Source of the DNA: an uncultured Desulfobacca sp.
Lineage (GTDB): Bacteria; Desulfobacterota; Desulfobaccia; Desulfobaccales; Desulfobaccaceae
NCBI GenBank assembly: GCA_937958145.1
Contig: CALGOE010000064.1
Location: 1-14,119 of the forward strand
DNA length: 14,119 bases
Direction of reading: 5' to 3'
Shown in pieces: positions 1 through 5,300 of the stretch. Made by a program: the position numbers and the translations under genes. Position 1 is the first letter of the stretch. Each line of letters begins with the position of its first letter. The notes under the pieces were generated by a model, which saw nothing but the letters and a program-made list of their open reading frames with translations, made no database searches and had not been told where the DNA came from.

Positions 1-416
1 CCGATCTGAGCAGCGAAAAAGAGCAGAATTACCTGGACGCGGCCAAGACCGTTTTTCAGGACCATCCCGAGGTCCTGATTTTTATCTATGGCCACACCCA
101 CAAACCGTCCCTGCGCCATCTGGACGGCCGGGTGGTGATCAATACCGGCACCTGGTTGAAGCGCCTGAATGACGTGCCGCCCCGGATCGGTTTATTGCCG
201 AAAATTTATGTGCCCTTTTACTGTCTGAACTATTTCCGGCTGAAGGAGGCTGAGGGCGCCGTTATCGTTGATTATCAGATGATCCCCAAGGAACCGCCGC
301 AGGATCTGACCCTGCTGCAGCGCTTGCTCCTCCCCCGCCACAAAAGGTTATTAGAAGAGGATGTCCCGGTGCGGACGGTCGTGCCGAGTGGGCAGGGGGG
401 CAGCACCACGGGATGA
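1..416 (+). CDS. Calcineurin-like metallophosphoesterase, C-terminal part (5' end outside window)
   Basis: The open frame enters from the left edge (first full codon at base 3) and stops with TGA at 414-416, so only about 137 C-terminal residues are visible. The segment IYGHTHKP (GHTH encoded at 90-101), followed by a short hairpin region and VINTGTW, is the last metal-binding block of the calcineurin-like phosphoesterase superfamily, where the GHxH histidines bind the dinuclear metal centre. The earlier blocks (DxH, GD, GNH) lie upstream of the window, so the substrate cannot be told; lipid-A-type pyrophosphatases and general phosphodiesterases share this end. After the core there are about 80 residues with an aromatic stretch (YVPFYCLNYF) and a basic tail. 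It overlaps the next gene by 4 bases (ATGA), which suggests one transcript and coupled translation. Superfamily call good; exact function unknown. Confidence 0.8.
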   Translation, partial: DLSSEKEQNYLDAAKTVFQDHPEVLIFIYGHTHKPSLRHLDGRVVINTGTWLKRLNDVPPRIGLLPKIYVPFYCLNYFRLKEAEGAVIVDYQMIPKEPPQDLTLLQRLLLPRHKRLLEEDVPVRTVVPSGQGGSTTG

Positions 417-1378
417 GAGGGGCCAGACCAGACCTGGCGCTGACCGCCGTGATCGTGGCGCTGGCGTTGCTCGTGGGGTCGGGGCCGGTGGCCCAGGCCG
501 CTCTGCCGGGAGATTATCAGGAATTCCTATATCAGGGGCAGATCCGCATCAAGTATCGGCAGCGGCAGCAGGGCCAGGCCCAGACGCTGTTTTTTATCCA
601 TGGCTTCGGCGCCGGTTCCCATTACTGGCGGGATCTGGAAGAGCATTTCAGTAAAAATTTCAATACGATCGCCCTCGATCTAAAAGGCTTCGGGTATTCG
701 GACAAACCCCTGGACGGCAATTATCGGCTCAGCGATCAGGCGGCGCTGGTCACTAGTTTTCTGGAGGCCAAAGATCTGCGTCAGGTGATCCTGGTGGGCC
801 ATTCTTTGGGCGGGGCGGTGGCGCTGCTGAGTGCGCTGCAGCAGCCAGCCGGACGGATCATCGGTCTCATTTTGGTGGATCCGGCCACCTACGGCCAGCC
901 GTTGCCTGATTTCATGAAACTTTTACGGCTGCCGGTGCTCGGCCTGTTGCTGCCGGCCCTGTTGCCCCCAGATTTGCAGGTAAAGAGGATGTTGTCTATG
1001 GTCTTTGCTGAGAAAACTAAAATCACCCCGGCGATGATCCAGCAGTATGTTGAGTATTTGCAGATGCCGGGGGCGGCGGCGGCCATGCGGGAGACGGCCA
1101 AAGAGATCTATTGGGAGGATCTGGACGGGGTGCGGGCCAAAACCGCGGCGCTCAACCTGCCGGTATTGATTATCTGGGGGGATCGGGATCAAGTTCTCCC
1201 CCCTGACAGCGGCCGCCGGCTGCAGGCCGAAATTAAAGGGGCGGAGTTGGTCCTGATTCCCGGCTCGGGTCACAATCCCCATGAAGAAAACCCGGCGGCC
1301 ACCGTGGCGGCCATGGCGTCCTTTCTGCAACGGCGTCTGGCCGGGAACGGTCCGCGGCCCACGGCACCGGGATTTTAA
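413..1378 (+). CDS. Exported alpha/beta-hydrolase
   Basis: This 321-residue protein has a classic N-terminal signal peptide: basic start, hydrophobic run at about residues 9-22, then VAQA/A with likely cleavage near residue 29. It should therefore act outside the cytoplasm. The alpha/beta-hydrolase fold is clear: oxyanion-hole motif HGFGAG (63-68), nucleophile elbow GHSLGG with Ser131, the acid in WGDRDQVLP (probably Asp259), and the catalytic His287 in GSGHNPHEE. A lid-type insert of about 165-235 contains a hydrophobic patch (LLRLPVLGLLLPALLPP) that could touch membrane or a lipid substrate. The substrate is unknown; esterases, epoxide hydrolases and C-C hydrolases share this layout. The ATG overlaps the stop of the upstream phosphoesterase gene. 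Its stop overlaps the stop of the convergent methyltransferase gene in a shared TTAA, and no terminator is seen between them. Confidence 0.9.
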   Translation: MRGARPDLALTAVIVALALLVGSGPVAQAALPGDYQEFLYQGQIRIKYRQRQQGQAQTLFFIHGFGAGSHYWRDLEEHFSKNFNTIALDLKGFGYSDKPLDGNYRLSDQAALVTSFLEAKDLRQVILVGHSLGGAVALLSALQQPAGRIIGLILVDPATYGQPLPDFMKLLRLPVLGLLLPALLPPDLQVKRMLSMVFAEKTKITPAMIQQYVEYLQMPGAAAAMRETAKEIYWEDLDGVRAKTAALNLPVLIIWGDRDQVLPPDSGRRLQAEIKGAELVLIPGSGHNPHEENPAATVAAMASFLQRRLAGNGPRPTAPGF

Positions 1379-2121
1379 TGGGGCGCCGTCCTCCTGGCAT
1401 TATTTTCTGTCCGTTTGCTGCCGCCGCGGCGGCTCCACCAGCAGATCGTCAGGCGGGTTTGTTGTTTGAGCCAGAAGTGCTCCCCCTGATAGGTCAATTC
1501 TTGTGCCAAAGCGGCTTGTTCGGCGGCGGTGGGCGGCCGTCCCCAGTGACAGTGGAAATGTTCCCAGACTTCGGCCAGAGAATGATAGGCGACAGAGCTG
1601 TCAGCAGTGAGTTGGCGCTGCCAGCGCAGGTAAAACTTGCCGACATAGGGCCGGGGTGGGCCATTAAAAAAACGGTTTTCGGAGATGACACAGACATGCC
1701 GGGGGGCAGCCCGAAAGATTTTGGCCAGGGCCCGGGAGAAGCCCCAGGAGGTGACATGCAGACTGTTGCAGGCCACCATGAGGTCATAGCCCCGGTAGGA
1801 GGAAAGGGGGACCTGTTCCCAGGTGCGGTGATCGATATCGAAGTGCGCCGGCGGATTCTCCTGGAGGGTCTGGTGCAGGAGGGTGCGCATGCCCCGGGAG
1901 GGCTCCAGGGCCGTCACCCGGCACCCCCGCTGGTGCAGGGGCAGGGCCAGGATGCCGCTGCCGGCGCCGATGTCCAGGACTCGCCAGCCGGGGAGCGTTG
2001 GCGCCAGCACCAGGGGAATGATATCCCGGTGATAGGGGCAGTGGGCCAGCCAGGCCTGTTGCCAAGGAGCCTGGGCATCCCAAAAGGCCACGGTGCGGAA
2101 GTTGGGAGCTGAGCCGGTCAT
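1375..2121 (-). CDS. Class I SAM-dependent methyltransferase
   Basis: From the ATG at 2121 the protein has 248 residues. Motif I is VLDIGAGSG at residues 48-56, followed by VTALEPS, where the acidic residue would bind the ribose of SAM; CNSLHV fits the motif IV region. This is the small-molecule or tRNA/quinone-type Rossmann methyltransferase fold, and the substrate is not evident. The open frame extends to a TTG at 2205, and another ATG lies at 2139. I prefer 2121 because the longer versions would translate a perfect intrinsic terminator (2128-2173), and family members usually have about 40-50 residues before motif I. None of the three starts has a good ribosome binding site: the TTG has AGGAAG, but about 13 bases away. 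The C-terminus is basic (SRRGGSKRTENNARR). The start is uncertain; the family call is firm. Confidence 0.85.
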   Translation of the reverse strand: MTGSAPNFRTVAFWDAQAPWQQAWLAHCPYHRDIIPLVLAPTLPGWRVLDIGAGSGILALPLHQRGCRVTALEPSRGMRTLLHQTLQENPPAHFDIDHRTWEQVPLSSYRGYDLMVACNSLHVTSWGFSRALAKIFRAAPRHVCVISENRFFNGPPRPYVGKFYLRWQRQLTADSSVAYHSLAEVWEHFHCHWGRPPTAAEQAALAQELTYQGEHFWLKQQTRLTICWWSRRGGSKRTENNARRTAPH

Positions 2122-2127
2122 AGAGAC

Positions 2128-2173
2128 AAAAAAAGCCATGAAGGGCGTCGGCGGACGCCAGCCTTCATGGCTT
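2128..2173 (-). terminator. Intrinsic terminator or attenuator in front of the methyltransferase
   Basis: On the minus strand an 11-bp perfect outer stem (arms 2133-2143 and 2163-2173) and a 6-bp inner stem (GGCGTC/GACGCC, arms 2144-2149 and 2154-2159), with a 4-base loop and a 3-base bulge, are followed by seven T residues (2128-2134). The plus strand has no T tract, so it can act only on transcription running toward the methyltransferase gene. It sits directly in front of the probable ATG at 2121, as expected for an attenuator or for the end of a short leader RNA. Confidence 0.85.
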
Positions 2174-2235
2174 GTGGTGACGTAACTATTAAAAACTGTT
2201 GCCAACGGCAGGATTCTCTTCCTGCCCTTGATTAT

Positions 2236-2264
2236 TGCCTAACAGATTCCTGGCAGCCCGTCAA
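2236..2264 (-). promoter_or_regulatory. Possible sigma-70 promoter for the methyltransferase leader
   Basis: A TTGACG hexamer (2259-2264) is followed after 17 bases by TAGGCA (2236-2241), which is a weak -10 match. A start near 2229 would give an RNA of about 100 bases ending at the terminator at 2128-2173. Its 5' end would hold a 7-bp hairpin (GGCAGGA/TCCTGCC, about 2207-2226). The -35 match is good and the -10 poor, so this is tentative. Confidence 0.35.
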
Positions 2265-2346
2265 GGCAAAAATACCGGGAATGACCTTTGCGTCTGAAAA
2301 TGTTACGATTATTCTGTTGCTCAACTGATTCTTTGCAGGGGGATGT

Positions 2347-3069
2347 ATGACCACCTATACCATTCATCCGCTGGTGGTGGGGGCCAATGCCACCGACCAG
2401 GGCATTATGACGTATCTGAAGGGTTATGGCAAGCGGATCTGGATACCCATCTACGTTTTTTATCTGGAAGGCGGGCCGGAGAAGATATTAGTGGACACGG
2501 GGCTGGAGCAGTTTGTGGTGCCGCCGGAGGTGGAGGCGGAGTACGGCCTGCAGATCCAGGAATTTGAGGATGCCTTGGCCACGTTTGCTCTTCGGCCCGA
2601 AGACATTGACATCATCATCCACACCCATCTCCACAATGACCATTGCGAAAACGACTATAAATGCACCAAGGCCCGGGTGTATGTGCAAAAAAGGGAGTAT
2701 GAGTTTTTCCGCCAGCCCCATCCGGTGGATCACCGTTATTTTCCGGACCTGTTGGACAACAATGAGGTGATCCTGGTGGACGGCGATCAGGAGATCGTGG
2801 ACGGCATCAGCGTGCTGTTGACGCCGGGGCATACGGTGGGCGGCCAGTCAGTGGTGGTGCAGACGGCCAAGGGCAAGGCGGTGATTACCGGTTTTTGCTG
2901 CAATGATCAGAATTTTCCGGCTTCCGGGCCGGTGGTGCCGCCGGGGGTGCATTTGAACCTCATCGAGGCCTATGAAAGCGCCAAAAAAGTGAAAGAGGCG
3001 GCCGATATCCTCATTCCCCTGCATGACCTGAAGATCGGTCGGCAGAGGAGCATCCCGCCGGTTGGCTGA
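2347..3069 (+). CDS. Metallo-beta-lactamase-fold hydrolase, N-acyl homoserine lactonase-like
   Basis: This 240-residue cytoplasmic protein has no signal peptide. It carries the zinc-site block HTHLHNDHC (residues 92-100; HxHxDH with His94, His96, Asp98 and His99), the third-block TPGHT (His162) and a final His226 in LIPLHDL. Overall length and the N-terminal layout resemble the AHL-lactonase (AiiA-like) branch of the superfamily, though many members of that branch are uncharacterised. One oddity: the usual bridging Asp after the fourth strand (TGD) reads TGFCCND here, so Phe183 occupies the Asp position, with Cys184/Cys185 next to it. The start at 2347 has AGGGGG four bases upstream. Possible promoter elements (TTGCGT, 16 bases, TATTCT) lie about 35 bases upstream of the ribosome binding site. 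It is convergent with the stress protein gene, and no clear terminator separates them. Confidence 0.85.
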   Translation: MTTYTIHPLVVGANATDQGIMTYLKGYGKRIWIPIYVFYLEGGPEKILVDTGLEQFVVPPEVEAEYGLQIQEFEDALATFALRPEDIDIIIHTHLHNDHCENDYKCTKARVYVQKREYEFFRQPHPVDHRYFPDLLDNNEVILVDGDQEIVDGISVLLTPGHTVGGQSVVVQTAKGKAVITGFCCNDQNFPASGPVVPPGVHLNLIEAYESAKKVKEAADILIPLHDLKIGRQRSIPPVG

Positions 3070-3109
3070 GTTGGGGGCGGGGCTCGGCCCTGACCCCCCT
3101 GGCAGCCCG

Positions 3110-3955
3110 TCAGCGGGCGCAGACCAGAAACCCTTGGGCCAGATTCTGCAGCATCTTGGCGGCCGAAGAGCCCAAGACGAGGTTTTTAATCTTGAAATGG
3201 CCGTGGGCGCCCATGCCGATGAGGGAGAAGCGGCGGTTATTACAAAAACTCTGGATGACGTCGATGGCCTTGCCCTCGTGCGCCTCCAGAGACAGATGCA
3301 AATGGTAAGATTTACAGTATAAACGGGCCTCCTCCAGGCGAGGGGTGGTGATATCCGGATTGCCCACCGAGAGGATGGTCAGGGGCACCTGGGCCAAAAA
3401 GGCCAGCCGGGCCATCTGCCGCAGGGTGCGGTTGGCCGCCAGGCTGCCGTCATAAGCCAGCAAGAAAGGGCCGTGAAACAAGTCTTCGGGTTGGTGGCCG
3501 GGCAGGAGAATGGGGGCCCAGGACTGCTTCAGGACCTGGCGGGTGATATCGCTGATCCAGTCGCTCTGATCACCTCTGGCCAGGCGGTTGCGGCCCATGA
3601 CCACGACGTCGGCGCTGTGGCTGGCCTGCACCAGCTCTTCGATGACATCACCCCGCACCACTTGCAAGCCGTCGGCCAGGCTGCCCACCTGGGCGGTAAA
3701 GATTTCCGCCAGGCGCAGGGCGGTTTTGTCTTTTTCCGCTTCCAGGGAAGCCAGGAATTCCGGGTCAAGGATCACCGGCGGCATACCCCCCAGTTCAGGG
3801 CTGGCCGGGAGCAGACCCATTTCCAGCAGTTCCAGCTTTTTGACAAAGAGTCCCCGGATCCGTCCGTCACTGAGCCGGGCCAATCCCACGGCGGCCGGCA
3901 GGCCCCGTTGCGATTCCTCACCGCCGTCCAGGAACACCAAGATATTTTTCAGCAT
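3110..3955 (-). CDS. Universal stress protein, two tandem UspA domains
   Basis: The 281-residue protein consists of two Usp alpha/beta domains, about residues 1-143 (starting KNILVFLDGG) and 152-281 (FLLAYDGS). The C-terminal domain has the ATP-binding signature G-2x-G-9x-G-S (Gly239, Gly242, Gly252-Ser253). The N-terminal copy is degenerate at this site (MGRNRLARGDQSD), so probably only one domain binds nucleotide. Tandem Usp proteins are generally nucleotide-binding stress-response proteins; the partner is unknown. I chose the ATG at 3955 because AGGGGG lies 7 bases upstream and the residue after Met begins the first beta-strand. The open frame runs 17 codons further without a better site. 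An extended -10 promoter lies about 85 bases upstream. Confidence 0.93.
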   Translation of the reverse strand: MLKNILVFLDGGEESQRGLPAAVGLARLSDGRIRGLFVKKLELLEMGLLPASPELGGMPPVILDPEFLASLEAEKDKTALRLAEIFTAQVGSLADGLQVVRGDVIEELVQASHSADVVVMGRNRLARGDQSDWISDITRQVLKQSWAPILLPGHQPEDLFHGPFLLAYDGSLAANRTLRQMARLAFLAQVPLTILSVGNPDITTPRLEEARLYCKSYHLHLSLEAHEGKAIDVIQSFCNNRRFSLIGMGAHGHFKIKNLVLGSSAAKMLQNLAQGFLVCAR

Positions 3956-4039
3956 CTGTTTCCCCCTGCAGTGGCTCTCAGGTCGGCAGGTCCAAGCCGA
4001 GGTCAACCTGGCACTGCGGCCTTCCGTCAGGCTGCTCCC

Positions 4040-4068
4040 AGTATACCACAGAAAAGCGCCGCTGGTGA
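4040..4068 (-). promoter_or_regulatory. Putative promoter of the universal stress protein gene
   Basis: On the minus strand TGGTATACT gives an extended -10 (TATACT at 4040-4045) with a weak -35 (TCACCA) 17 bases away. Transcription from here would have a leader of about 78 bases before the ATG at 3955. It is back to back with the tRNA-Glu promoter at 4079-4107. Confidence 0.45.
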
Positions 4069-4078
4069 TGGGAAAGGC

Positions 4079-4107
4079 TTGACAGCTGGAAAAAAATATC
4101 TTACATC
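4079..4107 (+). promoter_or_regulatory. Sigma-70 promoter of tRNA-Glu
   Basis: A consensus -35 TTGACA (4079-4084) is followed after 17 bases by a weak -10, TACATC (4102-4107). The tRNA begins 10 bases after the -10, which fits a short primary-transcript leader. Confidence 0.65.
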
Positions 4108-4117
4108 ATTAGCGAGT

Positions 4118-4193
4118 GGTCCCATCGTCTAGTGGCCTAGGATACTGCCCTCTCACGGCAGAGACACGGGTTCGAGTCCCGTTGGGACTACCA
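4118..4193 (+). tRNA. tRNA-Glu (CTC)
   Basis: This 76-base cloverleaf includes an encoded CCA end. The acceptor stem GGTCCCA pairs with TGGGACT (first pair G-T), and the discriminator is A. The anticodon stem CTGCC/GGCAG encloses loop CTCTCAC with anticodon CTC at 4152-4154. The T arm is ACGGG-TTCGAGT-CCCGT. It reads GAG codons. It has its own promoter upstream and terminator downstream, so it is a single-gene transcription unit. Confidence 0.97.
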
Positions 4194-4247
4194 TTTAACC
4201 TGCCGATATAGCTGACAAAAGCGCCGTTGATGTCCTGAGCCTTCCTG

Positions 4248-4281
4248 TCCTCCACCGTCCTCAGGGCGGTCGGGGATTTTT
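4248..4281 (+). terminator. Intrinsic terminator after tRNA-Glu
   Basis: The arms TCCTC-C-ACCGTCC and GGGCGGT-C-GGGGA pair over 12 bp around one C/C mismatch, with a TCA loop (4248-4276). Five T residues follow (4277-4281). It lies 55 bases beyond the CCA end of tRNA-Glu on the same strand. No matching T tract exists on the minus strand, so it does not serve tRNA-Gln. Confidence 0.8.
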
Positions 4282-4386
4282 GGTGCCCTAACCGGTGGTG
4301 CAAAAACTCGCTCCGTCTTGGGCGGTGGTGGCAGGTGCGGTTTTTGGCGTGGCCGGCAACAGTGGCCAGGGTGGGGGAGGGGTCGG

Positions 4387-4460
4387 TGGCTGGGGGAAGA
4401 GGATTCGAACCTCTATCGGCGACTCCAAAGGCCGCTGTCCTGCCGTTGGACGATCCCCCA
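4387..4460 (-). tRNA. tRNA-Gln (TTG)
   Basis: This 74-base cloverleaf is on the minus strand with an encoded CCA. The acceptor stem TGGGGGA pairs with TCCCCCA and the discriminator is G, typical of bacterial tRNA-Gln with its weak first pair. The anticodon loop CTTTGGA gives anticodon TTG, reading CAA and by wobble CAG. The T arm contains GGTTCGAATCC. It begins only 8 bases after the stop codon of the IHF/HU gene on the same strand and has no promoter of its own in that gap, so it is probably cut from the IHF transcript. No clear terminator was found downstream. Confidence 0.96.
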
Positions 4461-4468
4461 GCAGGGAA

Positions 4469-4768
4469 TTATTCTGAGGTGGGTTTTTCTTTGTTAATAT
4501 GCCGGCGCAACACGCCGGAGGCCCGGAAGGTGACCACCCGGCGGGCGTTGATGGTCAGATCCATCCCGGTTTGGGGGTTGCGGCCCCGCCGTTCTTTTTT
4601 TTCTCTCACCACCCACTTCCCGAAGCCGCTGATCAAAACATCCTCTCCGCTGGCAAGGGTTTGCTTCAGGAGATGAAATACCGTATCCACAGCCCGGGCA
4701 GCTTCTGCTTTGGATAAAATCTCCCGTTCAAACAGTGCCTGCACCAGGGAAGCCTTGGTGAGTGGCAT
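4469..4768 (-). CDS. ihfA: Integration host factor alpha-like / HU-family DNA-binding protein
   Basis: The 99-residue protein has the full HU/IHF fold: an N-terminal helical dimerisation region (about 1-45), the hinge ISGFGKWVVREKKER, and the DNA-embracing arm with GRNPQTG, whose proline intercalates into the minor groove to bend DNA. ARRVVTFRASGVL after the arm is more typical of the IHF alpha subunit than of HU, so the symbol is a best match rather than certain. The start ATG has GGAGG five bases upstream. A strong sigma-70 promoter lies at 4802-4830. The tRNA-Gln gene follows 8 bases after the stop. As a nucleoid protein it shapes DNA for transcription, replication and recombination. The beta-subunit gene is not in the window. 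Confidence 0.9.
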   Translation of the reverse strand: MPLTKASLVQALFEREILSKAEAARAVDTVFHLLKQTLASGEDVLISGFGKWVVREKKERRGRNPQTGMDLTINARRVVTFRASGVLRRHINKEKPTSE

Positions 4769-4801
4769 AAGTCCTCCGCCGATGAATCAGTAATTTATTG
4801 A

Positions 4802-4830
4802 AATATAAATAATTACTCTATCCATTGCAA
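4802..4830 (-). promoter_or_regulatory. Sigma-70 promoter of the IHF/HU gene
   Basis: TTGCAA (4825-4830) and TATATT (4802-4807) are separated by exactly 17 bases in an AT-rich stretch. The predicted start is near 4795, 27 bases upstream of the IHF ATG. It lies downstream of both riboswitch-associated terminators, so IHF expression need not depend on the riboswitch. Confidence 0.75.
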
Positions 4831-4877
4831 GAGATTTGTCAGGAAAAATTTTTTGCCGAAGATTGACTGGCGGGGCT

Positions 4878-4917
4878 AAAAAACTGCCGACCCGGATGCG
4901 CCAATCCAGGCCGGCAG
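4878..4917 (-). terminator. Second intrinsic terminator (T2) downstream of the cobalamin riboswitch
   Basis: Outer stem CTGCCG/CGGCAG (arms 4912-4917 and 4884-4889) continues through a G-U pair, two C-G pairs, a further G-U pair and GGAT/ATCC to a 6-base loop, TGGCGC. That is about 14 bp without a bulge, followed by six T residues (4878-4883). It acts on the minus strand only. It lies 40 bases beyond the riboswitch terminator and 47 bases before the IHF -35 box. Confidence 0.85.
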
Positions 4918-4957
4918 GGCGCCAAGAAATAAGGAGAATGGGAGGTCGCAGCTTTTC

Positions 4958-4993
4958 AAAAAAAAACTCAACCCTCCCGACGGGAGAATTGAG
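4958..4993 (-). terminator. Riboswitch expression-platform terminator (T1)
   Basis: The 12-base arms at 4982-4993 (5' arm in the RNA) and 4967-4978 pair fully, allowing two central G-U pairs, around a 3-base loop. Nine T residues follow (4958-4966). The 5' arm is shared with an alternative 11-bp helix: AGGATTGAGGA (5015-5025) can pair with TCCTCAATTCT (4985-4995). The two helices cannot coexist, so this is a terminator/antiterminator pair. Confidence 0.9.
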
Positions 4994-5059
4994 GATTGCA
5001 CCCTGCTTTCTTGGTCCTCAATCCTGAAGCCTCGCTGCCTCGGCGATGGACTTCGTTGT

Positions 5060-5220
5060 CAGCATACAGGCAGGTCTTCTGGCTTCCGGATCCACCTCGG
5101 CCGGCGCCTTCCCTGCCCCTTGGCAAGTGGCATTGTGCCGGCTTTGTCCCCGGTTACAGCGGCGGGACCGCGACGGATTTGCACCGTCTTCCCTTTTATC
5201 CCGAAGGAACCTGTATGCTG
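5060..5220 (-). promoter_or_regulatory. Cobalamin (vitamin B12) riboswitch aptamer
   Basis: On the minus strand the full conserved core is present. It includes GGGAAGACGGTGCAAATCCG, then GCGGTCCCGCCGCTGTAACC, the GCCAC segment, and the B12 box GAAGCCAGAAGACCTGCC close to the 3' end. The closing P1 helix is a perfect 10-bp match (CAGCATACAG with CTGTATGCTG; arms 5211-5220 and 5060-5069). The class senses adenosyl- or related cobalamins and normally represses B12 synthesis, transport or B12-independent isoenzyme genes. Here the downstream side holds a terminator/antiterminator and then a second terminator, with no coding sequence. The IHF gene further down has its own promoter. The aptamer identity is firm from the conserved sequence; its target is unknown. 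Confidence 0.97.
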
Positions 5221-5222
5221 TC

Positions 5223-5251
5223 CTTGTATCACAGGAAAAAACGCCTGTCAA
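5223..5251 (-). promoter_or_regulatory. Sigma-70 promoter of the cobalamin riboswitch RNA
   Basis: A consensus -35 TTGACA (5246-5251) and a -10 TACAAG (5223-5228) are 17 bases apart, with an extended -10 TG dinucleotide. The predicted start (about 5216-5220) falls at the 5' edge of the aptamer P1 helix, which supports the riboswitch being transcribed as its own unit rather than from the upstream operon. Confidence 0.7.
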
Positions 5252-5300
5252 GGAGAAGGCGAGGCCAGGGCGGTGCTTCCTTTCGTGGCGAGGGGGAATT

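Larger units (their letters stand above)
4878..5218 (-). ncRNA. Candidate B12-controlled non-coding RNA (orphan riboswitch transcript)
   Basis: From the promoter at 5223-5251 the transcript contains the cobalamin aptamer, the antiterminator/T1 platform, a 40-base linker (4918-4957) and T2. Stopping at T1 would give about 260 bases; read-through to T2 about 340. No start codon with a ribosome binding site occurs on this strand between T1 and T2. The linker is pyrimidine-rich, with CCUCC and CUCCUU, which are complementary to Shine-Dalgarno sequences. What is seen is a complete switch with nothing coding behind it; that it is a functional small RNA is inference. The alternative is that a regulated gene was deleted between T1 and T2. 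Confidence 0.5.

Noticed and set aside
3473..4132. 219-codon plus-strand frame opposite the universal stress protein gene
   Set aside because: Antisense shadow with low-complexity Gln/His/Gly composition; the minus strand has both Usp domains and the ATP motif.
4109..4303. 64-codon minus-strand frame with GTRTRVSAVRGQYPRPLDDG
   Set aside because: It is the reverse translation of tRNA-Glu plus its terminator, a well-known false protein produced when tRNA genes are translated.
4118..4460. tRNA pair as a possible integration hot spot (attachment site)
   Set aside because: No integrase gene, no direct repeat of a tRNA 3' end and no foreign-looking genes lie nearby.
4878..4993. T1 and T2 as a tandem ANTAR-protein target
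   Set aside because: ANTAR targets need paired hairpins with six-base loops having A at position 1 and G at position 4; T2 has UGGCGC and T1 has a three-base loop.
4836..5027. Plus-strand 63-codon frame, including an internal ATG at 4938 behind AAGGAG
   Set aside because: It runs antisense through both terminators and the antiterminator; the spacing from AAGGAG to ATG is too short and the composition (Lys/Ser run from the T tract) is not protein-like.
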